DNA of 64,000 bases, taken from Leclercia adecarboxylata. Lineage in GTDB: Bacteria > Pseudomonadota > Gammaproteobacteria > Enterobacterales > Enterobacteriaceae. Shown here in pieces: positions 27,415 through 35,940 of this stretch; position 1 is the stretch's first letter; each line of letters starts with the position of its first letter. The notes under the pieces are model-generated. The model was not told where the DNA came from, did no database searches, and was given only the letters and a program-made list of their open reading frames with translations. Both the position numbers and the translations under genes were made by a program. The DNA lies in NCBI RefSeq assembly GCF_006171285.1, contig NZ_CP040889.1, forward strand, positions 2,232,001 through 2,296,000. The letters are read 5' to 3'.

Positions 27415-29742
27415 GTGACCACTTCAACAAAAACCATTCTGACTGCAGCCCACTGGGGGCCCATGCTGGTCGATACCGACGGCGACAGGGTGCTCTCTTC
27501 CCGTGGCGCGTTGCCGACAAAGCATCCGAATTCCCTGCAGACCGCGGTGCGCGACCAGGTGCACAGCAAAACACGCGTGCGCTGGCCGATGGTGCGTAAA
27601 GGCTTTCTCGCCTCGCCGGATAATCCACAAGGGGTGCGCGGACAGGATGAATTCGTGCGCGTCAGCTGGGACGAGGCGCTGACGCTTATCGATGCGCAGC
27701 ATAAACGCATTCGCCAGAGCTATGGTCCATCGTCCATTTTCGCCGGTTCGTACGGCTGGCGCTCCAACGGCGTGCTGCACAAAGCGGCCACCCTGCTTCA
27801 GCGCTATATGAGCCTGGCGGGCGGCTACACCGGCCATCTGGGGGATTACTCAACCGGCGCGGCGCAGGCCATCATGCCGTATGTGGTGGGCGGCAACGAA
27901 GTCTATCAGCAGCAGACCAGCTGGCCGCTGGTGCTGGAGCACGCCGAGGTGGTGGTGCTGTGGAGCGCTAACCCGCTCAACACCCTCAAGATTGCGTGGA
28001 ACGCCAGCGACGAGCAGGGAATACCGTATTTTGACGCGCTGCGTAAAAGCGGCAAGCGCCTGATCTGCATCGATCCGATGCGCTCCGAAACCATGGATTT
28101 CTTTGGCGACAGCGCCGAGTGGATCGCCCCGCACATGGGCACCGATGTGGCAATGATGCTCGGTATCGCCCATACGCTGGTAGAAAACGGCTGGCAGGAT
28201 GAAGCCTTCCTGGCGCGCTGCACCTCTGGCTATGAAAAGTTTGCCGACTACCTGACCGGGGCGACAGACGGTATCGCCAAAACCGCCGAATGGGCTGCCG
28301 ACATCTGTGGCGTTCCGGCCGATAAAATTCGAGAACTGGCGGCGTTGTTCCACCATAACACCACGATGCTGATGTCCGGCTGGGGCATGCAGCGTCAGCA
28401 GTTTGGCGAGCAGAAACACTGGATGCTGGTTACGCTTGCGGCAATGCTCGGCCAGATTGGTACGCCCGGCGGCGGATTTGGGCTTTCGTATCACTTTGCC
28501 AACGGCGGTAACCCGACGCGTCGCGCGGCGGTGCTGGCCTCGATGCAGGGTTCGGTCAAGGGCGGTACCGACGCGGTGGATAAATTCCCGGTCGCCCGCA
28601 TTGTTGAAGCCCTGGAAAATCCCGGCGGTTTTTATCAGCACAACGGTCTGGATCGCCATTTCCCGGATATTCGCTTTGTCTGGTGGGCGGGCGGTGCCAA
28701 CTTTACTCACCATCAGGACACCAACCGCCTGATCCGCGCCTGGCAAAAACCGGAGCTGGTGGTCATCTCCGAGTGCTTCTGGACGGCGGCGGCGAAGCAT
28801 GCCGATATCGTGCTGCCGGCCACCACCTCGTTTGAGCGCAACGACATGACCATGACCGGGGACTACAGCAACCAGCATATGGTGCCGATGAAGCGGGTTG
28901 TGGCCCCGCGCGATGAAGCGCGTGACGATCTTGATGTGTTTGCCGAGCTGAGCGAACGCTGGGAGCAGGGCGGCGGCGAGCGTTTCACCGAAGGCAAAAC
29001 CGATCTGGAGTGGCTGGAAACGTTTTATGAGATTGCCGGGCAGCGCGGTGCGGCTCAGGGCGTGACCTTAGCGCCCTTTGCCGAATTCTGGGAGGCCAAT
29101 GCCATCGTCGAAATGCCGGAATCCGAGGACAACGCGAAATTCGTGCGCTTCGCTGATTTTCGTCGCGATCCTGAAAGTCATCCGCTTAAAACCGAGAGCG
29201 GCAAACTCGTGATTTATTCAGATCGCATTGCCGGCTTCGGCTACGCCGACTGTCCGCCTCACCCGATGTGGCTGGAGCCGGACGAGTGGCATGGCAACGC
29301 CGAGCCGGGGCAACTGCAAATTCTTTCTGCTCACCCGGCGCACCGTCTGCACAGCCAGCTTAACTACTCTTCCCTGCGCGAGCAGTACGCGGTGGCCGGG
29401 CGCGAGCCGGTGACGCTGCACCCGGATGATGCGAAGGCGCGCGGCATTGCCGACGGCGACGTGGTTCGCGTCTGGAACCATCGCGGCCAGGTGCTGGCAG
29501 GCGCGGTGGTCAGCGAGGGCATCAAGCCGGGGGTGATCTGCATTCACCAGGGGGCATGGCCAGACCTGGATCCTGATAACGACGGGATTTGTAAGAACGG
29601 GGCGGTCAACGTGCTGACCAAAGATCTCCCCAGCTCGAAGCTGGGGAATGGCTGCGCGGGGAATACCGCGCTGGCGTGGCTGGAAAAATACCAGGGGCCG
29701 ACGCTTACGCTGACGGCGTTTGATCCGCCTGCCAGCTCATAA
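27415..29742 (+). CDS. bisC: biotin sulfoxide reductase BisC
   Basis: Cytoplasmic molybdopterin oxidoreductase of the DMSO reductase family; it reduces biotin sulfoxide and methionine-S-sulfoxide. There is no signal peptide. I took the GTG at 27415, with AGGAG eight bases upstream, giving 775 residues, near the E. coli length. The active-site Tyr-Trp pair is Y113/W115 in GSYGWRS, and the likely molybdenum ligand is S146 in GDYSTGAAQ. There is no N-terminal iron-sulfur motif, as expected for this subfamily. Its 3' end overlaps the convergent yiaC by 38 bp. Confidence 0.94.
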   Translation: MTTSTKTILTAAHWGPMLVDTDGDRVLSSRGALPTKHPNSLQTAVRDQVHSKTRVRWPMVRKGFLASPDNPQGVRGQDEFVRVSWDEALTLIDAQHKRIRQSYGPSSIFAGSYGWRSNGVLHKAATLLQRYMSLAGGYTGHLGDYSTGAAQAIMPYVVGGNEVYQQQTSWPLVLEHAEVVVLWSANPLNTLKIAWNASDEQGIPYFDALRKSGKRLICIDPMRSETMDFFGDSAEWIAPHMGTDVAMMLGIAHTLVENGWQDEAFLARCTSGYEKFADYLTGATDGIAKTAEWAADICGVPADKIRELAALFHHNTTMLMSGWGMQRQQFGEQKHWMLVTLAAMLGQIGTPGGGFGLSYHFANGGNPTRRAAVLASMQGSVKGGTDAVDKFPVARIVEALENPGGFYQHNGLDRHFPDIRFVWWAGGANFTHHQDTNRLIRAWQKPELVVISECFWTAAAKHADIVLPATTSFERNDMTMTGDYSNQHMVPMKRVVAPRDEARDDLDVFAELSERWEQGGGERFTEGKTDLEWLETFYEIAGQRGAAQGVTLAPFAEFWEANAIVEMPESEDNAKFVRFADFRRDPESHPLKTESGKLVIYSDRIAGFGYADCPPHPMWLEPDEWHGNAEPGQLQILSAHPAHRLHSQLNYSSLREQYAVAGREPVTLHPDDAKARGIADGDVVRVWNHRGQVLAGAVVSEGIKPGVICIHQGAWPDLDPDNDGICKNGAVNVLTKDLPSSKLGNGCAGNTALAWLEKYQGPTLTLTAFDPPASS

Positions 29743-30151
29743 GCCAGGTTGGGTGCTGGGTATCTTCCTGCCAGGCGCTGTCTTCAATGCGAAAGCCCTG
29801 AGCATGATAGAAATTCACCGCCCGATTGTTCTTCTGGTAGACCTCAAGGCTTAAATACGGGTGGCGCTGCTGAACATGGTTTATCAGCGCATGCCCGATG
29901 CCCTGGCCGGCCCAGGCGGGATCGACAAACAGCGCCCCGATGAACTTTGACTCCATCACGCTGATAAACCCGCGAAGCGCGCCTTCCTCTTCCCATACCC
30001 ATGTCTCGGCCGAAGGCAGGTAAACTTCTCGCACCACCTCCTCGCTCTCTACCCAGTACTGCGCATCGATAAACGGATGGGCGACGGTGGTGCTCTCCAG
30101 CCAGAGCGTCAGCAGGGGCTCGACGTCGTCGCTGAGCCATTTGCGGATCAT
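29705..30151 (-). CDS. yiaC: GNAT N-acetyltransferase YiaC
   Basis: 148-residue acetyltransferase; E. coli YiaC has been reported as a lysine acetyltransferase. The acetyl-CoA pyrophosphate motif is [12 protein letters not shown] (about residues 78-89) and the C-terminal motif is [16 protein letters not shown]. Its ATG overlaps the tag stop codon (ATGA), so it is translated behind tag. The last 38 bp are antisense to the end of bisC. Confidence 0.92.
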   Translation of the reverse strand: MIRKWLSDDVEPLLTLWLESTTVAHPFIDAQYWVESEEVVREVYLPSAETWVWEEEGALRGFISVMESKFIGALFVDPAWAGQGIGHALINHVQQRHPYLSLEVYQKNNRAVNFYHAQGFRIEDSAWQEDTQHPTWLMSWQADQTPSA

Positions 30152-30711
30152 GTATGACCTCCCGGGTAGCAGTGGCAGGTGGTGACGTGATCGTTGACCA
30201 GCCCGCAGGCCTGCATAAAGGAGTAACAGATGGTGGTGCCGACGAACTTGAAGCCGCGCTTTTTCAGCGCCTTAGAGAGGGCGTCCGAGGCGGGCGTCGA
30301 GGTAGGGATCTCCGCCAGCGTTGCCGCCCGGGTCACCTGCGGGGTGTTATCAACAAAGGACCAGACAAAATCGGAGAACCGCTCGCCGTTCTCTTCCATT
30401 GCCAGATAAGCCCGGGCGTTGCCGATAATGGCTTCGATTTTACCCCGGTGGCGAATAATGCCGGCATCCAGCACTAACCTGTCGACATCGGCAGTTGTCA
30501 TCCCGGCGACCAGAGCCGGATCGAACTGGTGAAAAGCCTGACGATAATTTTCCCGCTTTTTAAGCACGGTGATCCAGGATAAACCGGCCTGCTGGCCCTC
30601 GAGACAGATCATCTCGAATAAATGTTTTCCGTCAGTTTCCGGCACTCCCCACTCTTTATCGTGATAGGCGATATAAAGCGGATCCTGGCTAACCCAGCCA
30701 CAACGTTGCAT
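30148..30711 (-). CDS. tag: DNA-3-methyladenine glycosylase I Tag
   Basis: Base-excision enzyme that removes 3-methyladenine from alkylated DNA; constitutive in E. coli. The ATG at 30711 (MQRCGWVSQD) gives 187 residues, the E. coli length; the longer in-frame reading has no family support. The zinc-snap residues C4, H17, H175 and C179 are all present, as is E38 of the base pocket. First gene of tag-yiaC. Confidence 0.96.
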   Translation of the reverse strand: MQRCGWVSQDPLYIAYHDKEWGVPETDGKHLFEMICLEGQQAGLSWITVLKKRENYRQAFHQFDPALVAGMTTADVDRLVLDAGIIRHRGKIEAIIGNARAYLAMEENGERFSDFVWSFVDNTPQVTRAATLAEIPTSTPASDALSKALKKRGFKFVGTTICYSFMQACGLVNDHVTTCHCYPGGHT

Positions 30712-30889
30712 CGGTTCTCTCCCTTTTGCTACTGAAATGACAAAAATTTCAATCGACCCGGCTTGACGTGTCATCTAAAGAGACAATAGTTAATACAGGC
30801 TGATACGCAACATCCCTCATGTCGCAACCTGGCCTCAATTATACAATCACAAATATCGCCGAATTCGGCTCTTCTCTGGAGTCGCTTTG

Positions 30890-31594
30890 ATGATTATAAA
30901 AAAAATAAGTGGCCGCCATGCCGTTACCGGTCTGGTGAGTTTCCTCGCCTGTCTGCTGACAGGCAACACAGCAAACGCCTGGCAACAGGAATATATCGTT
31001 TCGGATACAAAAAGTAATACCACTGAGCGTTATACATGGGACGACGATCACCAACCGCGTTATGAGGACATTCTCAAAGAGCGGATCCTCTCTTCGCAGA
31101 ATACGTCCGGTTTAGCGCTGAATTTACCAGATGCGTCGCCCGTGGAAGCGACCAGCTCCATGAGCGTGGGCTGGAGTATTCCCGTGGCCCGCCGTTTTAC
31201 CACCGGACCGGTTGCCGCCTGGCACTATGACGGCTCCACGCCCAATATGTACAACGAGTTTGGCGATAGCGTGAACACGCAGTCGCTAATCGATCCGCTA
31301 TGGCATGCCAGCGTCAGTACGCTCGGCTGGCGCGTTGATACGCGCGTGGGCGATCTGCGACCCTGGGCGCAAATCAGCTATAACCAGCAGTTCGGCGATA
31401 ATCAGTGGAAAATGCAGTCCGGCCTGGGACGCCTGGCACCGTCCACGCAATATGGTAACTGGATGGATGTCACCGTCGGGGCCGACATGCTGATCAACCC
31501 GTATATGGCGGCCTATGCTTCCATGTCGCAGGCCGAAAATATGACCACCGGCGAAGATTATCTTTATACCCTCGGCGTTAGCGCCAGGTTCTGA
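30890..31594 (+). CDS. yhjY: autotransporter beta-domain-like outer membrane protein YhjY
   Basis: 234-residue secreted protein, similar in length and position to E. coli YhjY, whose function is unknown. The signal peptide is about residues 1-27 (ending ANAW). The rest looks like a beta-barrel: alternating aromatic strands (VGWSIPVARRF, LGWRVDTRVGDLRPWAQISY, TVGADMLINPYMAAY) and a C-terminal aromatic residue (GVSARF) as BamA substrates have. It has no passenger domain of note. The ATG at 30890 has GGAG eight bases upstream; a TTG one codon earlier is less likely. Confidence 0.85.
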   Translation: MIIKKISGRHAVTGLVSFLACLLTGNTANAWQQEYIVSDTKSNTTERYTWDDDHQPRYEDILKERILSSQNTSGLALNLPDASPVEATSSMSVGWSIPVARRFTTGPVAAWHYDGSTPNMYNEFGDSVNTQSLIDPLWHASVSTLGWRVDTRVGDLRPWAQISYNQQFGDNQWKMQSGLGRLAPSTQYGNWMDVTVGADMLINPYMAAYASMSQAENMTTGEDYLYTLGVSARF

Positions 31595-31685
31595 ATTGAG
31601 CGCATAAGTGACCTGTGCAGCACCGGAAGTTAGCCTTCTCCGGTGCGGTTCAGACGGGAGTCCAGGTCATTCATTCCTGATTTTC

Positions 31686-31716
31686 GGCATTTCATTCCAC
31701 GCCCTCTGCATTTCAT
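31686..31716 (+). promoter_or_regulatory. YpdB (PyrR) binding direct repeat upstream of yhjX
   Basis: GGCATTTCAT - 11 bp - TGCATTTCAT. The E. coli YpdB response regulator binds a direct repeat of GGCATTTCAT with an 11-bp spacer in the yhjX promoter. The spacing here is exact and only one base differs, which strongly suggests pyruvate-responsive control by YpdA/YpdB. Confidence 0.85.
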
Positions 31717-31799
31717 GCCGTTTTACCCCTGGTAAGTTGGGGTTTTAGTTATCGTTGTCAGCAGTGAATTTCCCTTTCTTCTGCTGCAGGACAACTGCC

Positions 31800-33002
31800 A
31801 TGAACACATCATCTTACAACCGCACTCGCTGGCTGACCCTTATCGGCACCATCGTGACCCAGTTTGCGCTGGGTTCGGTCTACACCTGGAGCCTGTTTAA
31901 CAGCGCGCTCTCCGATAAACTCGATGCACCGGTCAGCCAGGTGGCTTTCTCCTTTGGCTTGCTGAGCCTGGGCCTGGCGCTCTCCTCGTCCATTGCCGGT
32001 AAATTACAGGAGCGCTTCGGCGTTAAGCGCGTCACCATGGCCTCCGGGATTTTACTGGGGGTTGGCTTCTTCCTGATCGCGCACTCCAGCAATCTGATGA
32101 TGCTGTGGCTGAGCGCCGGGGTGCTGGTAGGGCTGGCGGATGGCGCGGGCTATCTGTTAACCCTGTCGAACTGTGTGAAATGGTTCCCGGAACGTAAAGG
32201 GCTGATCTCCGCCTTTGCCATTGGTTCTTACGGTCTTGGCAGCCTGGGCTTCAAATTTATCGACAGCCATTTGCTCGCCACCGTCGGCCTTGAAAAGACC
32301 TTTATGATCTGGGGCGCCATCGTGCTGGTGATGATCCTGTTCGGTGCCACCCTGATGAAAGATGCCCCGCAGCAGGAAGTGAAATCCGTTAACGGTGTGG
32401 TCGAGAACGACTTTACGCTGGCCCAGTCAATGCGTAAGCCGCAGTACTGGATGCTGGCAGTGATGTTCCTGACCGCCTGCATGAGTGGTTTGTATGTGAT
32501 TGGCGTGGCAAAAGATATCGCCCAGGGGATGGTAAAACTGGACGCGGCAACAGCGGCCAACGCGGTGACCATTATCTCTATCGCCAACCTTTCTGGCCGC
32601 CTGGTGCTGGGGATCCTGTCTGATAAAATTGCCCGAATCCGCGTCATTACTATCGGCCAGGTGGTTTCGCTGGTGGGGATGGCGGCACTGCTCTTCGCCC
32701 CGCTCAACGAAGTGACCTTCTTTGCGGCTATTGCCTGCGTCGCGTTTAACTTTGGCGGCACCATCACCGTCTTCCCGTCGCTGGTGAGTGAGTTCTTCGG
32801 CCTTAATAACCTGGCGAAAAACTACGGCGTTATTTATTTAGGCTTTGGTATCGGCAGTATTTGCGGTTCGCTTATTGCTTCGCTGTTCGGCGGCTTTTAT
32901 GTGACCTTCTGCGTAATATTCGCCCTGCTTATCCTTTCCTTGGCGCTTTCCACCACCATTCGCCAACCGCAGCGCGAAATATTTAAACAAGCGCATGCCT
33001 GA
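31800..33002 (+). CDS. yhjX: MFS transporter YhjX (pyruvate-induced)
   Basis: Inner-membrane major facilitator (oxalate/formate antiporter-like) with about 12 membrane segments, beginning RWLTLIGTIVTQFALGSVYTW. The ATG at 31800 gives 400 residues, close to the E. coli 402; 15 in-frame codons upstream belong to the leader. E. coli YhjX is induced by extracellular pyruvate through YpdB and is thought to transport pyruvate. The conserved binding repeat upstream supports the same control here. A strong terminator follows. Confidence 0.92.
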   Translation: MNTSSYNRTRWLTLIGTIVTQFALGSVYTWSLFNSALSDKLDAPVSQVAFSFGLLSLGLALSSSIAGKLQERFGVKRVTMASGILLGVGFFLIAHSSNLMMLWLSAGVLVGLADGAGYLLTLSNCVKWFPERKGLISAFAIGSYGLGSLGFKFIDSHLLATVGLEKTFMIWGAIVLVMILFGATLMKDAPQQEVKSVNGVVENDFTLAQSMRKPQYWMLAVMFLTACMSGLYVIGVAKDIAQGMVKLDAATAANAVTIISIANLSGRLVLGILSDKIARIRVITIGQVVSLVGMAALLFAPLNEVTFFAAIACVAFNFGGTITVFPSLVSEFFGLNNLAKNYGVIYLGFGIGSICGSLIASLFGGFYVTFCVIFALLILSLALSTTIRQPQREIFKQAHA

Positions 33003-33015
33003 GTAAATTCCCTCT

Positions 33016-33044
33016 AAGGGCCGGATATTCCGGCCTTTTTTTTT
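33016..33044 (+). terminator. yhjX terminator
   Basis: Stem GGCCGGA / TCCGGCC with a TAT loop, followed by T9. Confidence 0.9.
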
Positions 33045-33268
33045 CGCTGCACTCCGTAAAAAACAGGCCGGTGGTATGTCATCGGACTTGTTTTTTTGTA
33101 AATATTTGCAGGGATCACATTCTCTGCTGCCACTTTTTCTTTTCCCTGTGGTCTACTTACCGCGCTTACAGACGTTTCCTATAACGTACTCCCAGGCAAT
33201 GAAATATGTTGTTCACTTTTTAACCAAGAGTGAGACGGCTCTACATTATCTTTTTCCAGGTTGCATTA

Positions 33269-34960
33269 ATGAAATATATCAAAGCGATGACGCAACAAAA
33301 GCTCAGCTTTTTGCTCGCGTTGTACATCGGTCTGTTTATGAATGGCGCGGTTTTTTTCCGTCGGTTTGACGGTTATGCGCAAGACTTTACCGCCTGGAAA
33401 GGAATCGCTGCGGTCGTTGAACTGGTTGCCACTGTGCTGGTCACCTTCTTTTTACTGCGTTTGCTGTCGCTGTTTGGCCGCCGGATATGGCGCGTTCTCG
33501 CCACGCTGGTGGTGCTGTGCTCGGCGGGTGCCAGCTATTACATGACTTTTATGAACGTGGTGATCGGCTACGGCATTATTGCCTCGGTGATGACCACGGA
33601 TATTGACCTCTCGAAAGAGGTGGTCGGTATCCACTTTGTTCTCTGGCTGGTTTGCGTCAGCATCCTGCCGCTGCTGCTTATCTGGAACAACCGCTGCCGC
33701 TATACGCTGTTGCGCCAGCTGCGTACCCCAGGGCAGCGCATCAGAAGCGCCGCGGTGGTCGTCCTGGCGGGACTGATGGTCTGGGGACCTATCCGCCTGC
33801 TGGATTTACAGCAGAAGAACGTTGAACGTACCTCCGGCGTGGATATGCCGAGCTACGGCGGCGTGGTGGCGAACTCCTATCTGCCGTCCAACTGGATCTC
33901 CGCGCTGGGGTTATACGCCTGGGCGCAGGTGGACGAGTCGTCCGACAACAAATCGCTGATGAACCCGGCGAAGAAATTTACCTATCAGGCGCCTGCGGAT
34001 ATTGATGACACCTATGTGATCTTCATTATTGGTGAAACCACGCGCTGGGATCATATGGGTATGCTGGGCTATGAACGGGATACTACGCCGAAGCTGGCGC
34101 AGGAGAAAAACCTCGTCGCCTTCCGCGGTTACTCCTGCGATACCGCCACCAAGCTCTCGCTGCGCTGCATGTTCGTGCGTGAGGGTGGGGCAAGCGATAA
34201 TCCACAGCGTACGTTGAAAGAGCAGAATGTCTTCGCGGTGCTGCGCCAGCTGGGCTTTAGCTCCGACCTCTACGCGATGCAAAGCGAGATGTGGTTCTAC
34301 AGCAACACCATGGCCAACAACATCGCCTATCGTGAGCAGATTGGCGCTGAGCCGCGTAACCGCGGTAAGAGCGTGGACGATATGCTGCTGATCGACGAGA
34401 TGCAGCGCTCCCTGCAGGGCAACCAGGACGGTAAGCATATGATCATCCTGCATACCAAAGGGTCGCACTTTAACTATACCCAGCGTTATCCGCGCAGCTT
34501 TGCGAAATGGACGCCGGAGTGTAAGGGTGTGGATAAAGACTGCAGCAAACAGCAGCTGATTAACTCCTATGACAACTCGGTGACCTATGTGGATCACTTT
34601 ATCGACAGCGTGATTGACCAGGTGCGTGATAAGAAAGCCATTGTCTTCTACGCCGCCGATCACGGTGAGTCGATTAACGAGAAAGAGCACCTGCACGGTA
34701 CGCCGCGCAAGATGGCGCCGCCGGAGCAGTTCCGCGTCCCGATGATGGTATGGATGTCTGACAAGTATCTGGAGAACCCGGAGAAAGCTAAAATGTTTGC
34801 CCACCTCAAAGAGCAGGCGGATATGAAAGTGGCGCGTCGTCATGTGGAGCTGTATGACACCATTCTCGGTTGCCTCGGTTATACCTCGCCAGACGGTGGG
34901 ATTAACGAGAATAACAACTGGTGTAAAGTGCCGGACAGCGCTGCGAAAGCCGCGAAGTAA
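33269..34960 (+). CDS. eptB: Kdo2-lipid A phosphoethanolamine 7''-transferase EptB
   Basis: Inner-membrane enzyme that adds phosphoethanolamine to the outer Kdo of LPS. The ATG at 33269 (MKYIKAMTQQK) gives 563 residues, the E. coli length. Several N-terminal membrane segments (to about residue 185) precede a periplasmic sulfatase-like domain. This has metal ligand E256 in IIGETTRWDH, the nucleophile T292 in YSCDTATKLSLRC, and the histidines in KGSHFNY and AADHGES. Cysteines at 290 and 300 suggest conserved disulfides. In E. coli it is controlled by sigma-E and MgrR; I could not confirm a sigma-E promoter here. Confidence 0.95.
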   Translation: MKYIKAMTQQKLSFLLALYIGLFMNGAVFFRRFDGYAQDFTAWKGIAAVVELVATVLVTFFLLRLLSLFGRRIWRVLATLVVLCSAGASYYMTFMNVVIGYGIIASVMTTDIDLSKEVVGIHFVLWLVCVSILPLLLIWNNRCRYTLLRQLRTPGQRIRSAAVVVLAGLMVWGPIRLLDLQQKNVERTSGVDMPSYGGVVANSYLPSNWISALGLYAWAQVDESSDNKSLMNPAKKFTYQAPADIDDTYVIFIIGETTRWDHMGMLGYERDTTPKLAQEKNLVAFRGYSCDTATKLSLRCMFVREGGASDNPQRTLKEQNVFAVLRQLGFSSDLYAMQSEMWFYSNTMANNIAYREQIGAEPRNRGKSVDDMLLIDEMQRSLQGNQDGKHMIILHTKGSHFNYTQRYPRSFAKWTPECKGVDKDCSKQQLINSYDNSVTYVDHFIDSVIDQVRDKKAIVFYAADHGESINEKEHLHGTPRKMAPPEQFRVPMMVWMSDKYLENPEKAKMFAHLKEQADMKVARRHVELYDTILGCLGYTSPDGGINENNNWCKVPDSAAKAAK

Positions 34961-35051
34961 CGGGCCTGGCGACTTTATAGCCGATCGAATGGCTTTTTCA
35001 GAATAAGGGATTGACGGGGTTGCAGCGTAGCAGTAAGATGCGCTCCGCATT

Positions 35052-35128
35052 CGGCGAGTAGCGCAGCTTGGTAGCGCAACTGGTTTGGGACCAGTGGGTC
35101 GGAGGTTCGAATCCTCTCTCGCCGACCA
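35052..35128 (+). tRNA. tRNA-Pro (anticodon UGG)
   Basis: A 77-nt cloverleaf with encoded CCA. The acceptor stem is CGGCGAG / CTCGCCG, and the anticodon loop TTTGGGA sits within stem ACTGG / CCAGT. The T arm is GGAGG-TTCGAAT-CCTCT. From memory the sequence equals E. coli proM (UGG), whereas E. coli has proK (CGG) between eptB and dppA. Confidence 0.95.
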
Positions 35129-35135
35129 CATTCGA

Positions 35136-35164
35136 AACCCCTGCTCTTTGAGCAGGGGTTTTTT
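35136..35164 (+). terminator. tRNA-Pro terminator
   Basis: Stem AACCCCTGCTC / GAGCAGGGGTT with a TTT loop and a T run. Confidence 0.9.
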
Positions 35165-35201
35165 GCATCTGAAGGTTATGAGGATGAGGACCTCCGGGGC
35201 A

Positions 35202-35295
35202 GGAGGTTCGACTCGAGCGAAGCGAGAGAACGTTGCTTCAGCAACGGCCCGAAGGGCGAGTCACGAAGTGACGAGTTATCCTCTCTCGCCGACCA
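35202..35295 (+). repeat. partial tRNA-Pro 3' copy interrupted by a hairpin cluster
   Basis: GGAGGTTCGA (35202-35211) repeats the T arm of the tRNA-Pro, and ATCCTCTCTCGCCGACCA (35278-35295) repeats its 3' end. In the functional tRNA these two blocks are contiguous; here 66 nt separate them. The insert (35212-35277) is a row of small hairpins: CTCG/CGAG, CGTTGC-TTCA-GCAACG, GCCC-GAA-GGGC and GTCAC-GAA-GTGAC. No complete cloverleaf can form, so this is not a functional tRNA. Identity continues past the CCA into ACATTCGAAA and a second terminator. Confidence 0.8.
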
Positions 35296-35301
35296 CATTC
35301 G

Positions 35302-35330
35302 AAAACCCCGCTTTTTGAGCGGGGTTTTTT
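35302..35330 (+). terminator. second terminator after the partial tRNA copy
   Basis: Stem AACCCCGCT / AGCGGGGTT with a short loop and T6, homologous to the tRNA-Pro terminator about 166 bp upstream. Confidence 0.85.
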
Positions 35331-35736
35331 GCATTTATCACCCGCAGAAATTACTTCCTCAAAAGACTTAATTCTCTTAATTAGCCAAAATACGCTTTAC
35401 CTTAGTTTCACTCTGCCTGGTAACGATTATGTGACATATTCCATTGTATTTTTTTATATATGGAATGATCTTTTTTCGCGTTGCTTATACATAACCTCAG
35501 CATTTTCCCCTGTGCGTTTTAACGTTCACGGCATTTAGTGCGCAGATAATCGCCATTCTGTAAGAAAATTTACGCGGGTTGGATAAATGTTAATCACTGG
35601 TTGTAGGAGAATGCGCAGAGAGTTGTGCTGCATCATGGCGGGTAGCATAAATTTCCCTGCTGAAAATACGCCCCGGTAGTTTTTTTAATCTTTGTTTGCC
35701 GATTCTCACACTTAGCGTAAATCCCCGTCACCTGTA

Positions 35737-35769
35737 TTGACGTTTTCACATTCTGTTGACAGATTGTAG
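35737..35769 (+). promoter_or_regulatory. predicted dppA promoter
   Basis: TTGACG at 35737-35742 is followed by CAGATT at 17 bp or GATTGT at 19 bp. The stretch TTGACAGATTGTAGGGCACG resembles the E. coli dppA promoter as I recall it. It would give a leader of about 165 nt. Confidence 0.45.
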
Positions 35770-35902
35770 GGCACGAGGGGCAATTCAGGGAGGATCTGCG
35801 CTGCAACTCAGTCGCTCTTCTGAAAGGAATCTCCATCCCTTATAACGCCTTAGGGCAGCACCGACCGGACCGGGTAAAAAATAAATTAAAGGTCAGGCGG
35901 AG

Positions 35903-35926
35903 TAACACAACAAAAAACATCACATT
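35903..35926 (+). promoter_or_regulatory. candidate GcvB sRNA target in the dppA leader
   Basis: A CA-rich stretch (AACACAACAAAAAACATCAC) lies just ahead of the dppA ribosome site GGAG. The GcvB small RNA represses dppA in Salmonella and E. coli by pairing its GU-rich region with such CA-rich leaders. Confidence 0.55.
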
Positions 35927-35940
35927 GGAGCAGAATAACA

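Larger units (their letters stand above)
35336..35940 (+). other. long non-coding region upstream of dppA
   Basis: About 600 bp without a supported gene. 35341-35560 is AT-rich; two open frames there (one per strand, under 70 codons) lack ribosome sites and family resemblance. The 3' part holds the dppA promoter and leader. The long gap before dppA also exists in E. coli. Confidence 0.6.

Noticed and set aside
30887..30889. TTG start for yhjY
   Set aside because: The ATG at 30890 is one codon later and has better spacing from GGAG.
33076..33369. 97-codon frame overlapping the start of eptB
   Set aside because: It overlaps eptB in another frame for 100 bp, has no ribosome site, and nothing like it is known at this locus in relatives.
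35212..35277. CRISPR-like array
   Set aside because: The hairpins differ from one another in sequence and length and have no regular spacers; no cas gene is in the window.
35202..35295. A second functional tRNA-Pro
   Set aside because: Only the T-arm 5' block and the acceptor 3' block are present, split by 66 nt. The D arm, anticodon arm and 5' acceptor strand are missing.
35329..35538. 69-codon frame in the AT-rich region before dppA
   Set aside because: No ribosome site and no similarity I recognise; it begins inside the second terminator. A 67-codon minus-strand frame at 35633-35836 was rejected for the same reasons.
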